Shown here piece after piece: positions 14,148-22,724 of a stretch of 64,000 nucleotides of DNA; the stretch's first letter is position 1; each line of letters opens with the position of its first letter. A program made the position numbers and the translations under genes. The DNA is from Microbacterium sp. H1-D42 (GTDB taxonomy: Bacteria; Actinomycetota; Actinomycetes; Actinomycetales; Microbacteriaceae). Below the pieces are notes generated by a model that ran no database searches, was not told the DNA's origin, and saw only the letters and a list, made by a program, of their open reading frames with translations. The stretch spans positions 1,054,001-1,118,000 of the forward strand of contig NZ_CP093342.1 in NCBI RefSeq assembly GCF_022637555.1, given 5' to 3'.

Positions 14148-15308
14148 ATGACCGATTCCGCTCTCGCGGCGCCCGCATCCGAAACCGGCAACCCGACCGG
14201 TGGTGTGGAGATCGCCGGTGTCACCAAGCGCTACGGCGACGCCGTCGCCGTCGATGACCTCACCCTTTCGGTGCAGCCTGGCGAGTTCCTCTCGCTGCTC
14301 GGACCGTCCGGCTGCGGCAAGACGACCACGCTGCGCATGATCGCCGGGTTCGAGCATCCCGACAGCGGTGACATCAGCATCTCCGGTCGCAGCGTGCTCG
14401 GCCTGCCTCCCCACAAGCGCGAGGTGAACACCGTCTTCCAGGCGTACGCACTGTTCCCGCACATGACGGTCGCCGAGAACGTCGCGTACGGGCTGCAGCA
14501 GCGCCGCGTGCCCAAGGCCGAGCAGCGGGAACGCGTCGCCGCCGCCCTCGACATGGTGCAGCTGCGCAAGTTCGCCAACCGCAAGCCGACCATGCTCTCC
14601 GGCGGTCAGCAGCAGCGCATCGCGCTGTCGCGCGCGCTGATCAACCGGCCGAGCGTCCTGCTGCTCGACGAGCCGCTAGCAGCCCTCGACCGCCAGCTGC
14701 GTGAAGAGATGCAGGTCGAGCTGAAGCTGCTGCAGGCGCGCCTCGGCACGACGTTCGTCTTCGTCACCCACGACCAGGGCGAAGCGCTGTCGATGAGCGA
14801 CCGGATCGCCGTCATGCGCGCCGGACGCATCGAGCAGCTCGATGCCCCGGAGCGGATCTACGCCGCCCCCGCCTCCGCCTATGTCGCCTCGTTCATCGGG
14901 CAGCAGAACTTCCTGCAGGGCACGGTCACCGCAGATGGCGATGCCATCGACACCGAGCTCGGCGTGATCGCCGGCGGATGGGGCGCGGATGCCGTCCCCG
15001 CCGGCGGTGCGGCCGTCGCCGCGATCCGTCCCGAGTTCATCCGCCTCGAGGCCGCCGGTTCCGCCGGCACCGGAGTGGATGCCCGAGTGCTGAGCGTCTC
15101 GTACCTCGGCGAGACGCTGCAGGTCGTGGTAGGCGCGGGCAGCCAGACCCTGCTGGTGCGCACACCGGCGCCCAGCGCTCCGAACGTGGCGGTGGACGAC
15201 GACGTGCGATGCGTCTGGTCCCCCTCAGCCGTTCGCCTCTTCGCCGCAGACGGCGCGCCCCTGGCATCCACCCACGTCATCACCCTGCCCGACAGCGTCC
15301 GGGCCTGA
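14148..15308 (+). CDS. ABC transporter ATPase, polyamine type (PotA-like)
   Basis: A 386-residue ATPase that powers the importer encoded downstream. Walker A is GPSGCGKTT (52-60), the Q-loop is in VFQAYALFPHM, the ABC signature is LSGGQQQR (149-156), and Walker B is LLLDEP (170-175), with VTHDQGEALSMSDR after it. The C-terminal ~110 residues form a TOBE domain (IRPEFIRLE, VSYLGETLQVVV), as in PotA and FbpC. A GGAGG ribosome-binding site lies just before the ATG. First gene of a five-gene operon. The partner genes point to spermidine/putrescine or a related cation, but the substrate is inferred. Confidence 0.92.
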   Translation: MTDSALAAPASETGNPTGGVEIAGVTKRYGDAVAVDDLTLSVQPGEFLSLLGPSGCGKTTTLRMIAGFEHPDSGDISISGRSVLGLPPHKREVNTVFQAYALFPHMTVAENVAYGLQQRRVPKAEQRERVAAALDMVQLRKFANRKPTMLSGGQQQRIALSRALINRPSVLLLDEPLAALDRQLREEMQVELKLLQARLGTTFVFVTHDQGEALSMSDRIAVMRAGRIEQLDAPERIYAAPASAYVASFIGQQNFLQGTVTADGDAIDTELGVIAGGWGADAVPAGGAAVAAIRPEFIRLEAAGSAGTGVDARVLSVSYLGETLQVVVGAGSQTLLVRTPAPSAPNVAVDDDVRCVWSPSAVRLFAADGAPLASTHVITLPDSVRA

Positions 15309-15372
15309 CCCGCCCTCGACCCGCACGCGAATACCCGAGAAGCACCTACCGAAGCACGAAGGAGTGCCCATC

Positions 15373-16554
15373 ATGAACGACAGCACCAGCATCCGAATCC
15401 TGGCCGACGCCTCTGTCGCGCCCCTCGTCCGCCGCCACCTCTCGCGTCGCGGCTTCCTCGGCGTCGTCGCGGCGCTGGGCGCCGCCGGCGTGCTCACCGC
15501 CTGCTCGCCTGGTGGCGGCTCGGCACCTGCCCCGCAGGCCACAGGCGGCGACCTCGAGAAGGAGCTGTCGGTCTACAGCTGGGGCGACTACGACGCCCCA
15601 GAGGTCGTCAAGGCATTCTCCGACGATTCCGGCGTGAAGGTCATCATGGACACCTTCGCCTCGAATGAGGAGATGATCGCCAAACTGGTCGCGGCCAAGG
15701 GCACCAGCGGCTACGACCTCGTCGTGCCGACCGGGGTGTTCATCCCGCAGATGATCGAGAACGGGCTGCTGAGCAAGATCAACCTCGATCTCATCCCGAA
15801 CATCAAGTACATGGACCCGGCATTCCTCGGTCGTGCCTGGGACCCGAAGAACGAGTACTCGATCTGCAAGGCCTGGGGCACCACCGGATTCGTCTACGAC
15901 AAGACCGTCATCACCCGCGAGCTCAAGACCTGGAGCGACTTCATCGACGCGGCGCAGAACGAGGCATCCGGCAAGACCTCCGTGCTCGATGACCCGGCAC
16001 CGCTCGGCGGCATCTACTACTGGGCCAACGGCATCGACTGGAACACCACCGATCCCGACGATCTCGATGCCTGCGAGAACTTCCTGGTGAACGACCTCGC
16101 GCCGCACATCTCGGCCTTCGACTCGTACCCGGGCGGTGCGGCCATCCCGCAGGCCTCGCACGCGCTGATGCAGGTGTGGAACGGTGACGCCCGCATCGGC
16201 ATCCAGGAGTCGCCGGACCCCGACCGCTGGCAGTGGGTGCTCGGTGCGCCCGACACCGAGCTGTGGATGGACAACTGGGCACTGGCGGTCGGCGCGCCGC
16301 ACCCCGAGGCCGCGCACGCGTTCCTGAACTTCATCCTCACCCCTGACAACCAGCTCGCCCAGGTCGACTACATCGGATACGACACCGGCGCCAAGGACAT
16401 CCGCGCCGCTGCAGAGGACGCGGAGCTCGAAATGCTCGACATGGTGTTCTTCACTCCTGAGCAGATCGCCACCATGCACGAGGGCAAGGTCACCGAGGCG
16501 CAGGGTCGCATCGTGGAGATGTGGAACAAGACGAAGGCCGCAGCAGGTGCGTAG
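15373..16554 (+). CDS. polyamine-type solute-binding lipoprotein (PotD-like), Tat signal
   Basis: A 393-residue substrate-binding protein. The N-terminus carries a twin-arginine motif (SRRGFLG, residues 24-30), a hydrophobic core and a lipobox LTAC with Cys44. It should therefore be exported folded and then lipid-anchored on the outer face of the membrane. The mature part (YSWGDYDAPEVVKAFSDDSG, GYDLVVPTGVFI) is typical of the PotD/PotF family. The ATG at 15373 has GAAGGAG nine bases upstream; a GTG at 15364 lies inside that ribosome-binding site and is unlikely. It overlaps the next gene by 8 nt. Confidence 0.93.
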   Translation: MNDSTSIRILADASVAPLVRRHLSRRGFLGVVAALGAAGVLTACSPGGGSAPAPQATGGDLEKELSVYSWGDYDAPEVVKAFSDDSGVKVIMDTFASNEEMIAKLVAAKGTSGYDLVVPTGVFIPQMIENGLLSKINLDLIPNIKYMDPAFLGRAWDPKNEYSICKAWGTTGFVYDKTVITRELKTWSDFIDAAQNEASGKTSVLDDPAPLGGIYYWANGIDWNTTDPDDLDACENFLVNDLAPHISAFDSYPGGAAIPQASHALMQVWNGDARIGIQESPDPDRWQWVLGAPDTELWMDNWALAVGAPHPEAAHAFLNFILTPDNQLAQVDYIGYDTGAKDIRAAAEDAELEMLDMVFFTPEQIATMHEGKVTEAQGRIVEMWNKTKAAAGA

Positions 16555-17431
16555 CCCCCGCTTCGGGCTGGCCGTGCCCGCGTGGGTGTGGCTCGCCATC
16601 TTCTTCATCGCCCCGATCGGGATGGTCGTGTGGTTCAGCTTCGGTTACAAACCGGGCATCTTCGGCACCCACGCGAACGACGTGCTCTCGCTCGACCGCT
16701 ACGCCGAGGCGATGTCGCCGACGTTCTTCGCGACCTTCCAGAACACCCTTTGGGTCGGCGTGCTCGGCACGCTGCTGTGCCTGGTGATCGGTGCGCCGGT
16801 CGCGTACTGGATGGCCGTGAAGGCGCCGCCGTCACGGCGCGGTCTGCTGCTGGCACTGGTCATGGTGCCGTTCTGGACGAACTTCCTGGTGCGCACCCTC
16901 GGCTGGCAGGTGATCCTCTCGCCCGACGGCTGGCTGTCGTCTGGTCTGCAGGCGATCGGGCTGCTGGACGGTCCGATCGACATCCTCTACACCCGCGGTG
17001 CCGTGCTGATCGGCGTCGTCTACAACTACCTGCCGCTGATGATCCTGCCGCTGTACGTCGCGTTCGATCGCGTGGGCACACCGCTGCGCGAGGCGAGCAA
17101 GGACCTCGGCGCCAGCTCGGTCAGGACCTTCCTTCGGGTCACCGTTCCCCTGGCGCAGCCTGGCATCATCGCCGGCGTCCTGCTGGTGTTCATTCCGCTG
17201 ATGGGCGACTACATCACCGCGACCGTCCTCGGCGGCGCGCAGGGCAACATGATCGGCCAGCTCGTGGCCAGCCAGTTCGGCACCGCGCAGAACTGGGCGC
17301 TTGGTTCGGCCATGGCCGTGATGCTCATCCTCATCATCATGCTGACGATCGTGGTCGCGGCCGCGATCCTGTGGCTGATCTCGCTGCCGTTCCGCAACCG
17401 CAATCGTCTTGTACTGGAGAAGGCATCATGA
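16547..17431 (+). CDS. ABC transporter permease (PotB-like)
   Basis: A 294-residue inner-membrane permease with about six membrane segments (the first around residues 9-29, WVWLAIFFIAPIGMVVW). The binding-protein-dependent transport EAA loop is visible as REASKDLGASSVRTFLRVTVPL, near residue 183. It starts with GTG at 16547, inside the end of the binding-protein gene, and overlaps the second permease by 4 nt (ATGA). It forms the channel with the next gene product. Confidence 0.92.
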   Translation: MRSPRFGLAVPAWVWLAIFFIAPIGMVVWFSFGYKPGIFGTHANDVLSLDRYAEAMSPTFFATFQNTLWVGVLGTLLCLVIGAPVAYWMAVKAPPSRRGLLLALVMVPFWTNFLVRTLGWQVILSPDGWLSSGLQAIGLLDGPIDILYTRGAVLIGVVYNYLPLMILPLYVAFDRVGTPLREASKDLGASSVRTFLRVTVPLAQPGIIAGVLLVFIPLMGDYITATVLGGAQGNMIGQLVASQFGTAQNWALGSAMAVMLILIIMLTIVVAAAILWLISLPFRNRNRLVLEKAS

Positions 17432-18291
17432 GCGACGCACGCGTCCGCCGCCGCGGCCCCGGCGCCGGGAACACCGTCCTCACGATCTGGTCGGTGCTGG
17501 TGTTCGCGTTCCTGTTCCTGCCGATCGTGGTGATCATCTTCGCGTCGTTCAACTCGGGTCGACTGCTGGTGGCCTGGGAGAGCTTCAGCCTGGCGCCGTT
17601 CGCCGCGATCGTCGAGAAGCCCGTCGTGCGCGAGGCCGTGCTGGTCTCGCTGCGCACCGGCCTGATCGCCGCGCTGTTCGCGTCGCTGGTGGGAACGCTC
17701 GCCGGCGTCGCCATGGCGCGCCGCCCCGGCAAATGGGTGTGGTGGTTCCTCGGACTCCTGCTGCTGGTCTCGGTGACCCCCGAGATCGTCGACGCGGTCG
17801 CGCTGCTGCCGTGGCTGGTCTTCCTCGGTCAGGACCTCGGGATGTCGATCTTCAACGACGGCACGGTGCGGCTCGTGATCGGCCATTCGCTGTTCTCGGT
17901 GGCGATCGTCTCGTACATCGTGCGAGCCAGACTGGTCGGGCTGGATGCCCGGCTGGAAGAGGCCTCGGCCGACCTGTTCGCCCCGCCGCTGCGCACGTTC
18001 CTGAAGGTGACGCTGCCGCTGGCGATGCCGGCGGTACTGGCCGGCTTCCTGCTGTCGTTCACGCTCAGCCTCGACAACACGGTCGTCTCGGCGTTCGTGC
18101 AGGTGTCTGGAACGACCCCATGGCCGGTGTACGTGCTCAGCTCGCTGCGCAGCGGCCTGCGGCCCGAGATCGCGGCCGTCTCGACGATCATGCTGCTGCT
18201 CACCCTGGCATCCCTGGCGCTGGTGGCGTACGTCCTCAAGCGCGCCGGCGACTCCGCCTCGGAGATTGCCCGCACGATGGCAGGTGGGTGA
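17428..18291 (+). CDS. ABC transporter permease (PotC-like)
   Basis: A 287-residue permease, second channel subunit. It has about six hydrophobic segments and an EAA loop (EEASADLFAPPLRTFLKVTL, near residue 177). The ATG at 17428 overlaps the previous stop by 4 nt and is preceded by GGAGAAGG. The following amidohydrolase begins within a few bases of its stop, so the operon continues. Confidence 0.92.
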   Translation: MSDARVRRRGPGAGNTVLTIWSVLVFAFLFLPIVVIIFASFNSGRLLVAWESFSLAPFAAIVEKPVVREAVLVSLRTGLIAALFASLVGTLAGVAMARRPGKWVWWFLGLLLLVSVTPEIVDAVALLPWLVFLGQDLGMSIFNDGTVRLVIGHSLFSVAIVSYIVRARLVGLDARLEEASADLFAPPLRTFLKVTLPLAMPAVLAGFLLSFTLSLDNTVVSAFVQVSGTTPWPVYVLSSLRSGLRPEIAAVSTIMLLLTLASLALVAYVLKRAGDSASEIARTMAGG

Positions 18292-18292
18292 G

Positions 18293-19948
18293 TTGGCGTC
18301 CGCGGATCTCGTCTTCACCGGCGGCTCATACGGCGGCCGGGTGTTCCTCTCGGACGCCAGTCGGGGTCGGGCCGACGCCGTCGCCGTCTCCGGCGGACGC
18401 ATCGTCGCCGTCGGAGCGGATGCTGCCGAGCTGATCGGACCGGCGACCTCGGTCGTGGATCTCGACGGCCGGATGCTGCTGCCCGGCTTTCAGGATGCGC
18501 ACGTGCATCCGCTCTGGGGCGGCCTTGACCTGCTGCGCTGCGATCTGTCCGACCTGTCGACCGCCGCGCAGTATCTCGAGCGCATCCGCGACTACGCGGT
18601 CGCACACCCCGCAGACGAGTGGCTGCTCGGCGGCGGATGGCAGATGTCGGCCTTTCCCGGGGGCACTCCGACGGCGGAGGCGCTGGATTCCGTCGTGCCC
18701 GACCGGCCTGCCTTCCTGCCCAACCGCGACGGTCACGGCGCCTGGGTGAACAGCAGGGCACTCGAGCTCGCCGGCATCACCCGCGACACCCCGGATCCTG
18801 CGGACGGGCGCATCGAGCGCGACGCCGATGGCAACCCCAGTGGCACGCTGCACGAGGGCGCGATGACGCTCGTGAACCGGCTGCTGCCGACCGAGCCGCA
18901 CGAGCGGCTGCGCGAAGCACTCGCCGTCGGGCAGCGCCACCTGCACTCGTTCGGCATCACCGCGTGGCAGGACGCCATCGTCGGCACGCAGTACAGCGAC
19001 GCCGGCGACCCGCTGCCGGTGTATCTGGCCGCGGCCGCCGCCGGGGAGCTGACCGGACGAGTGGTCGGGTCGCTGTGGTGGGATCGCACCCGCGGGCTCG
19101 AGCAGATCGACGACCTCGTCGCGCTGCGCGAGACCGGGCGGGTGGGCCGCTTCGCGGCGACGAGCATCAAGATCATGCAGGATGGCGTGGCCGAGAACTT
19201 CACGGCATCCATGCTCGAGCCGTACTGCGACGGCCACGGGCATCCGACTGAGAATGCGGGCATCTCGTTCGTCCCTCTGGAGATCTTGAACGAGGCCGCC
19301 GCGCGGTTGGACGCGCTGGGCTTCACGCTGCACTTCCACGCCATCGGCGACCGCGCCGTGCGGGAGTGCCTCGACGCGGTCGAGACGGCTCTGCGGCGCA
19401 ATGGCCCTCGCGGCAACCCGCACCACATCTCGCACATCCAGGTGGTCCACCCCGACGATGTGCCGCGGTTCCGCCGGCTCGGCGTCACCGCGAACATGCA
19501 GATGCTGTGGGCGACGCTCGAGCCGCAGATGGTCGACCTCACCCTGCCGTTCCTGGGGGATGAGCGCTCGAGTTGGCAGTACCCGTTCGGCGACCTGTTG
19601 CGCGCAGGTGCCGCGCTCGCCGCAGGCAGCGATTGGTCGGTGTCGACGCCTGACCCGATGGCGGCGATTCACACCGCGGTGAACCGGCGCTCCGCGCCCT
19701 CGGAATGGGAGGGCGACTACCCGCCGTTCCTGCCCGAGCAGGCGATCGACCTCGGCACGGCGCTGCACGCGTACACCGCGGGGTCCGCGCGGGTGAACTC
19801 GCTGCCAGAGACCGGCACGATCCGCGTCGGGATGCTGGCCGACCTCGCCCTGCTCGACCGGGACCCGTTCGAGGGGCCGGCATCCGAGATCGGCGACACC
19901 AGGGTGCTCGGCACCTGGGTCGAGGGGGAGCAGGTCTACGAGGCCTGA
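18293..19948 (+). CDS. YtcJ-like amidohydrolase (amidohydrolase family 3)
   Basis: About 551 residues. Metal-dependent hydrolase with the HxH motif in PGFQDAHVHPLWGG. Also present are a family-3 segment FHAIGDRAVRECLDAVE, HISHIQVVHPDDVPRF, and a late AAGSDWSVSTPDPM containing the catalytic Asp. It probably cleaves an amide or cyclic imide. Starts at TTG 18293 (behind AGGTGGG) or GTG 18284 are both possible; neither is certain. Its place as last gene of the transporter operon suggests that it acts on the imported compound or a product of it. That link is inference. Confidence 0.87.
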   Translation: MASADLVFTGGSYGGRVFLSDASRGRADAVAVSGGRIVAVGADAAELIGPATSVVDLDGRMLLPGFQDAHVHPLWGGLDLLRCDLSDLSTAAQYLERIRDYAVAHPADEWLLGGGWQMSAFPGGTPTAEALDSVVPDRPAFLPNRDGHGAWVNSRALELAGITRDTPDPADGRIERDADGNPSGTLHEGAMTLVNRLLPTEPHERLREALAVGQRHLHSFGITAWQDAIVGTQYSDAGDPLPVYLAAAAAGELTGRVVGSLWWDRTRGLEQIDDLVALRETGRVGRFAATSIKIMQDGVAENFTASMLEPYCDGHGHPTENAGISFVPLEILNEAAARLDALGFTLHFHAIGDRAVRECLDAVETALRRNGPRGNPHHISHIQVVHPDDVPRFRRLGVTANMQMLWATLEPQMVDLTLPFLGDERSSWQYPFGDLLRAGAALAAGSDWSVSTPDPMAAIHTAVNRRSAPSEWEGDYPPFLPEQAIDLGTALHAYTAGSARVNSLPETGTIRVGMLADLALLDRDPFEGPASEIGDTRVLGTWVEGEQVYEA

Positions 19949-20014
19949 TCGCCGACACCCCGTGTAATCGCCGACACCCCGCGCTGCAGACGACTGCAGC
20001 GCGGGGTGTCGGCG
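19948..20014. terminator. direct repeat plus 21-bp perfect hairpin between convergent genes
   Basis: ATCGCCGACACCCCG occurs twice (19948-19962 and 19967-19981). The second copy begins the left arm of a perfect 21-bp stem (19969-19989 with 19994-20014, loop ACGA). It lies between the stops of the amidohydrolase and the aminotransferase, so it probably terminates both. There is no T-run. Another partial copy, GGGGGTGTC, follows near 20022. Confidence 0.75.
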
Positions 20015-20027
20015 GGATCCGGGGGTG

Positions 20028-21398
20028 TCAGAGGATCGTGGACGCCTCGGTCAGCACACCTCGCAAGATGCTGCCGATCTCGCGGAACTCCGACGCGCCG
20101 ATGGTCAGCGGCGGCGCGAGCTGGATGACGGGATCTCCGCGGTCGTCGGCACGGCAGTAGAGTCCTGCGTCGTACAGCGCCTTCGACAGGAAACCGCGCA
20201 GCAGACGCTCGGACTCGTCGTCGTCGAAGGTCTCCTTGGTGGCTTTGTCCTTGACGAGTTCGATGCCAAAGAAGTAGCCGTCGCCGCGGACATCGCCGAC
20301 GATCGGCAGGTCGAGCAGCGTCTCCAGCTCAGCGCGGAACAGCGGCGAGTTCTCGCGCACGTGCGCGTTCAGCCCCTCCTCCTCGAAGATGTCGAGGTTG
20401 GCGAGCGCCACGGCCGAGGAGACCGGATGCCCGCCGAAGGTGTACCCGTGCGGGAAGTAGGTCTGCCCCTTCGAGAACGGCTCGTAGATGCGGTCCGAGA
20501 TGATCGTCGCGCCGATGGGGGAGTACCCGCTGGTCATGCCCTTGGCGCAGGTGATCATGTCGGGCACGTACCCGTACGCGTCGCACGCGAACATGTGGCC
20601 GATCCGCCCGAACGCGCAGATGACCTCGTCGGAGACCAGCAGTACGTCGTACCTGTCGCAGATCTCGCGCACGCGCTGGAAGTAGCCGGGAGGGGGCGGG
20701 AAGCATCCGCCGGAGTTCTGCACGGGCTCGAGGAAGACGGCGGCGACGGTGTCTGGTCCTTCGAACTGGATCATCTCCTCGATGCGGTTCGCCGCCCACA
20801 GCCCGAAGGTCTCAGGGTCGCTGGTGGGACCGTTCATCTCGGCTGCACGGTAGAAGTTCGTGTTCGGCACCCGGAACCCACCGGGGGTCAGGGGCTCGAA
20901 CATCTCCTTCATCGCCGGGATGCCGGTGATCGCCAGCGCTCCCTGCGGGGTGCCGTGGTAGGCGACTGACCGGGAGATGACCTTGTGCTTGCCCGGCTTG
21001 CCCTGCAGCTTCCAGTAGTGCTTGGTGAGCTTGAAGGCCGTCTCGACCGCTTCGCCGCCACCGGTGCTGAAGAACACTCGATTCAGGTCACCGGGTGCGT
21101 AGTCGGCAAGTCGGTCGGCGAGCTCGATGGCGGCCGGGTGCGCGTAGGACCAGAGCGGGAAGAAGGCCAGCTCCTCGGCCTGCTTCGCGGCGGCCTCCGC
21201 CAGGCGACGGCGACCGTGACCGGCGTTGACGACGAACAGGCCCGCGAGCCCGTCGATGTACTTCTTGCCGTCGGAGTCCCAGATGTGGTGTCCCTCGCCC
21301 TTGACGATCACCGGCACTCCAGAGGACTCCATCGTCGACTGACGGGTGAAGTGCATCCAGAGGTGGTCCTTCGCTTTCTGCTGCAGATCCGCGTTCAT
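20028..21398 (-). CDS. class III aminotransferase, polyamine/omega-amino acid type
   Basis: A 456-residue PLP enzyme. The Schiff-base lysine is Lys286 in ITCAKGMTSGY, and the PLP-stabilising Asp257 is in LVSDEVICAFGR. STGGGEAVETAFKL binds the phosphate. The N-terminal HLWMHF and the length fit putrescine/polyamine:pyruvate aminotransferases (SpuC-like), which turn diamines into aminoaldehydes. This suits the PotABCD-like importer that converges on it. Beta-alanine or other omega-amines remain possible. The start at 21398 is an ATG next to an AT-rich stretch with a TGTC...GACA near-palindrome. Confidence 0.88.
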   Translation of the reverse strand: MNADLQQKAKDHLWMHFTRQSTMESSGVPVIVKGEGHHIWDSDGKKYIDGLAGLFVVNAGHGRRRLAEAAAKQAEELAFFPLWSYAHPAAIELADRLADYAPGDLNRVFFSTGGGEAVETAFKLTKHYWKLQGKPGKHKVISRSVAYHGTPQGALAITGIPAMKEMFEPLTPGGFRVPNTNFYRAAEMNGPTSDPETFGLWAANRIEEMIQFEGPDTVAAVFLEPVQNSGGCFPPPPGYFQRVREICDRYDVLLVSDEVICAFGRIGHMFACDAYGYVPDMITCAKGMTSGYSPIGATIISDRIYEPFSKGQTYFPHGYTFGGHPVSSAVALANLDIFEEEGLNAHVRENSPLFRAELETLLDLPIVGDVRGDGYFFGIELVKDKATKETFDDDESERLLRGFLSKALYDAGLYCRADDRGDPVIQLAPPLTIGASEFREIGSILRGVLTEASTIL

Positions 21399-21494
21399 AT
21401 GTCGATATTGACACCGAACTTATTGTTCCGCAACAGAATTCGTAGGGATCCACGCGGGAACGCTACGGATTCAGCATCCGACCTGTCGCCGGCG

Positions 21495-22670
21495 TCAGCT
21501 CTCCAGGGGGCCGAGCCAGGCGCTCGCCGCCGTCGAGTGCGCCGATTCGGGGTCGGAGGGGTGGAACATGCCGGCCAGCACGTCGCGGTACAGACGCGAG
21601 AGTTCGTTCGAGGAGAAGTACGAGCCGCCGCCGGCGACGAGCATCGCATCATCGACAACCTGCTTCGCCATCACCACCGCGCGGTGCTTGACCCCCGACA
21701 GCAGCGTGAACCAGCGCGGGCCATGGTCGGCGAGCTCATCTACGTCGCGCGCGAGCATCGCGATCTGCGGCGGCAGGGCGTCGTAGGCGAGCGCCATGTC
21801 GGCGATGCGCCAGCGGATGTCTGGGTCCTGACTGTACGTCGTGCCGCTCTTCTTGGACTTGCGCTTCTGCGCTGTCGCCACCGCGAGCTCGAGGCCGCGG
21901 CGGGCGATGCCGGTATACACGGATGCCAGCAGCAGCTCGAAGACGCTGAAGATGCCGAACACGATCGGGTCGGGGTTGGGCCCTGGGTCGATGCGTCGGA
22001 CGATGTGCTCGGGGCTTGCGACCGCGCCGTTCAGCCGGGTGGTGCGGCTCTGCGTGCCGCGCATGCCGAGCGTGTCCCAGTCGTCGCTGGTGACGACGGC
22101 ATCAGTGCGATCGATGAATGCGAAGACGAGCTTCGGGGCATCCTCGCTGGTGGTGTCGAGGCCGTGCAGCCCGAGCTGCGTCCACACCGGCGCGAGCGAG
22201 GTGAAGATCTTGGTGCCGGTGAAGGCGTAGCCGCCGTCGGGCTGAGGGGCCGCGTCCGTGTCGCTGCCGAACAGCACCAGGTCGTTGCCACCCTCGCTGA
22301 TCCCGAAGGCGAACACGTCTCCGGCCACTGCGCCGTCCTGCACGAACTCCAGCCCTGGCACGCCGCGGTCGCTGAACACCTTGGTGACGCCCGTCCAGAC
22401 CAGGTGCATGTTGATCGAGAGGGCGGTGGCGGGGGATGCTGTCGCCAGGCGCTGCTGCAGGATGGCCGCCTGCTCGAGTCCGAGGCCGGCGCCGCCGCGC
22501 TCGGCGGGTACCAGGATCGACAGGTAGCCGGCTGCGCGCAGCTCGTCGAGGTCATCCTGCGGGAACGTGTTCTCCCGGTCGTGCACGGTCGCGCGCTCGC
22601 GGATCCGCTCGAGCAGGTCGTCGGGAAGGTGAACGGTGGGATCGAACTGGGTGGGATCGAGCTGTGGCAT
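21495..22670 (-). CDS. acyl-CoA dehydrogenase family protein
   Basis: A 391-residue flavoprotein-like enzyme with the ACAD three-domain order. The N-terminal helical domain contains LRAAGYLSILVPAERGGAGL. The middle beta domain contains FAFGISEGGNDL and FTGTKIFTSLAP. The C-terminal helical domain has IARRGLELAVATAQKR. The MARGGGSYFSSNE-like end is close to enzymes of the DszC/monooxygenase-like ACAD branch, so oxidation of a non-standard substrate is possible. It is followed at 54 bp distance on the same strand by the MFS gene upstream, so it may be co-transcribed with it. Confidence 0.85.
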   Translation of the reverse strand: MPQLDPTQFDPTVHLPDDLLERIRERATVHDRENTFPQDDLDELRAAGYLSILVPAERGGAGLGLEQAAILQQRLATASPATALSINMHLVWTGVTKVFSDRGVPGLEFVQDGAVAGDVFAFGISEGGNDLVLFGSDTDAAPQPDGGYAFTGTKIFTSLAPVWTQLGLHGLDTTSEDAPKLVFAFIDRTDAVVTSDDWDTLGMRGTQSRTTRLNGAVASPEHIVRRIDPGPNPDPIVFGIFSVFELLLASVYTGIARRGLELAVATAQKRKSKKSGTTYSQDPDIRWRIADMALAYDALPPQIAMLARDVDELADHGPRWFTLLSGVKHRAVVMAKQVVDDAMLVAGGGSYFSSNELSRLYRDVLAGMFHPSDPESAHSTAASAWLGPLES

Positions 22671-22724
22671 GTCGGCGCCTCCTGAGACCAGCGTATGGGT
22701 GGGTGAAGACGTCGGGTGGCCGAT

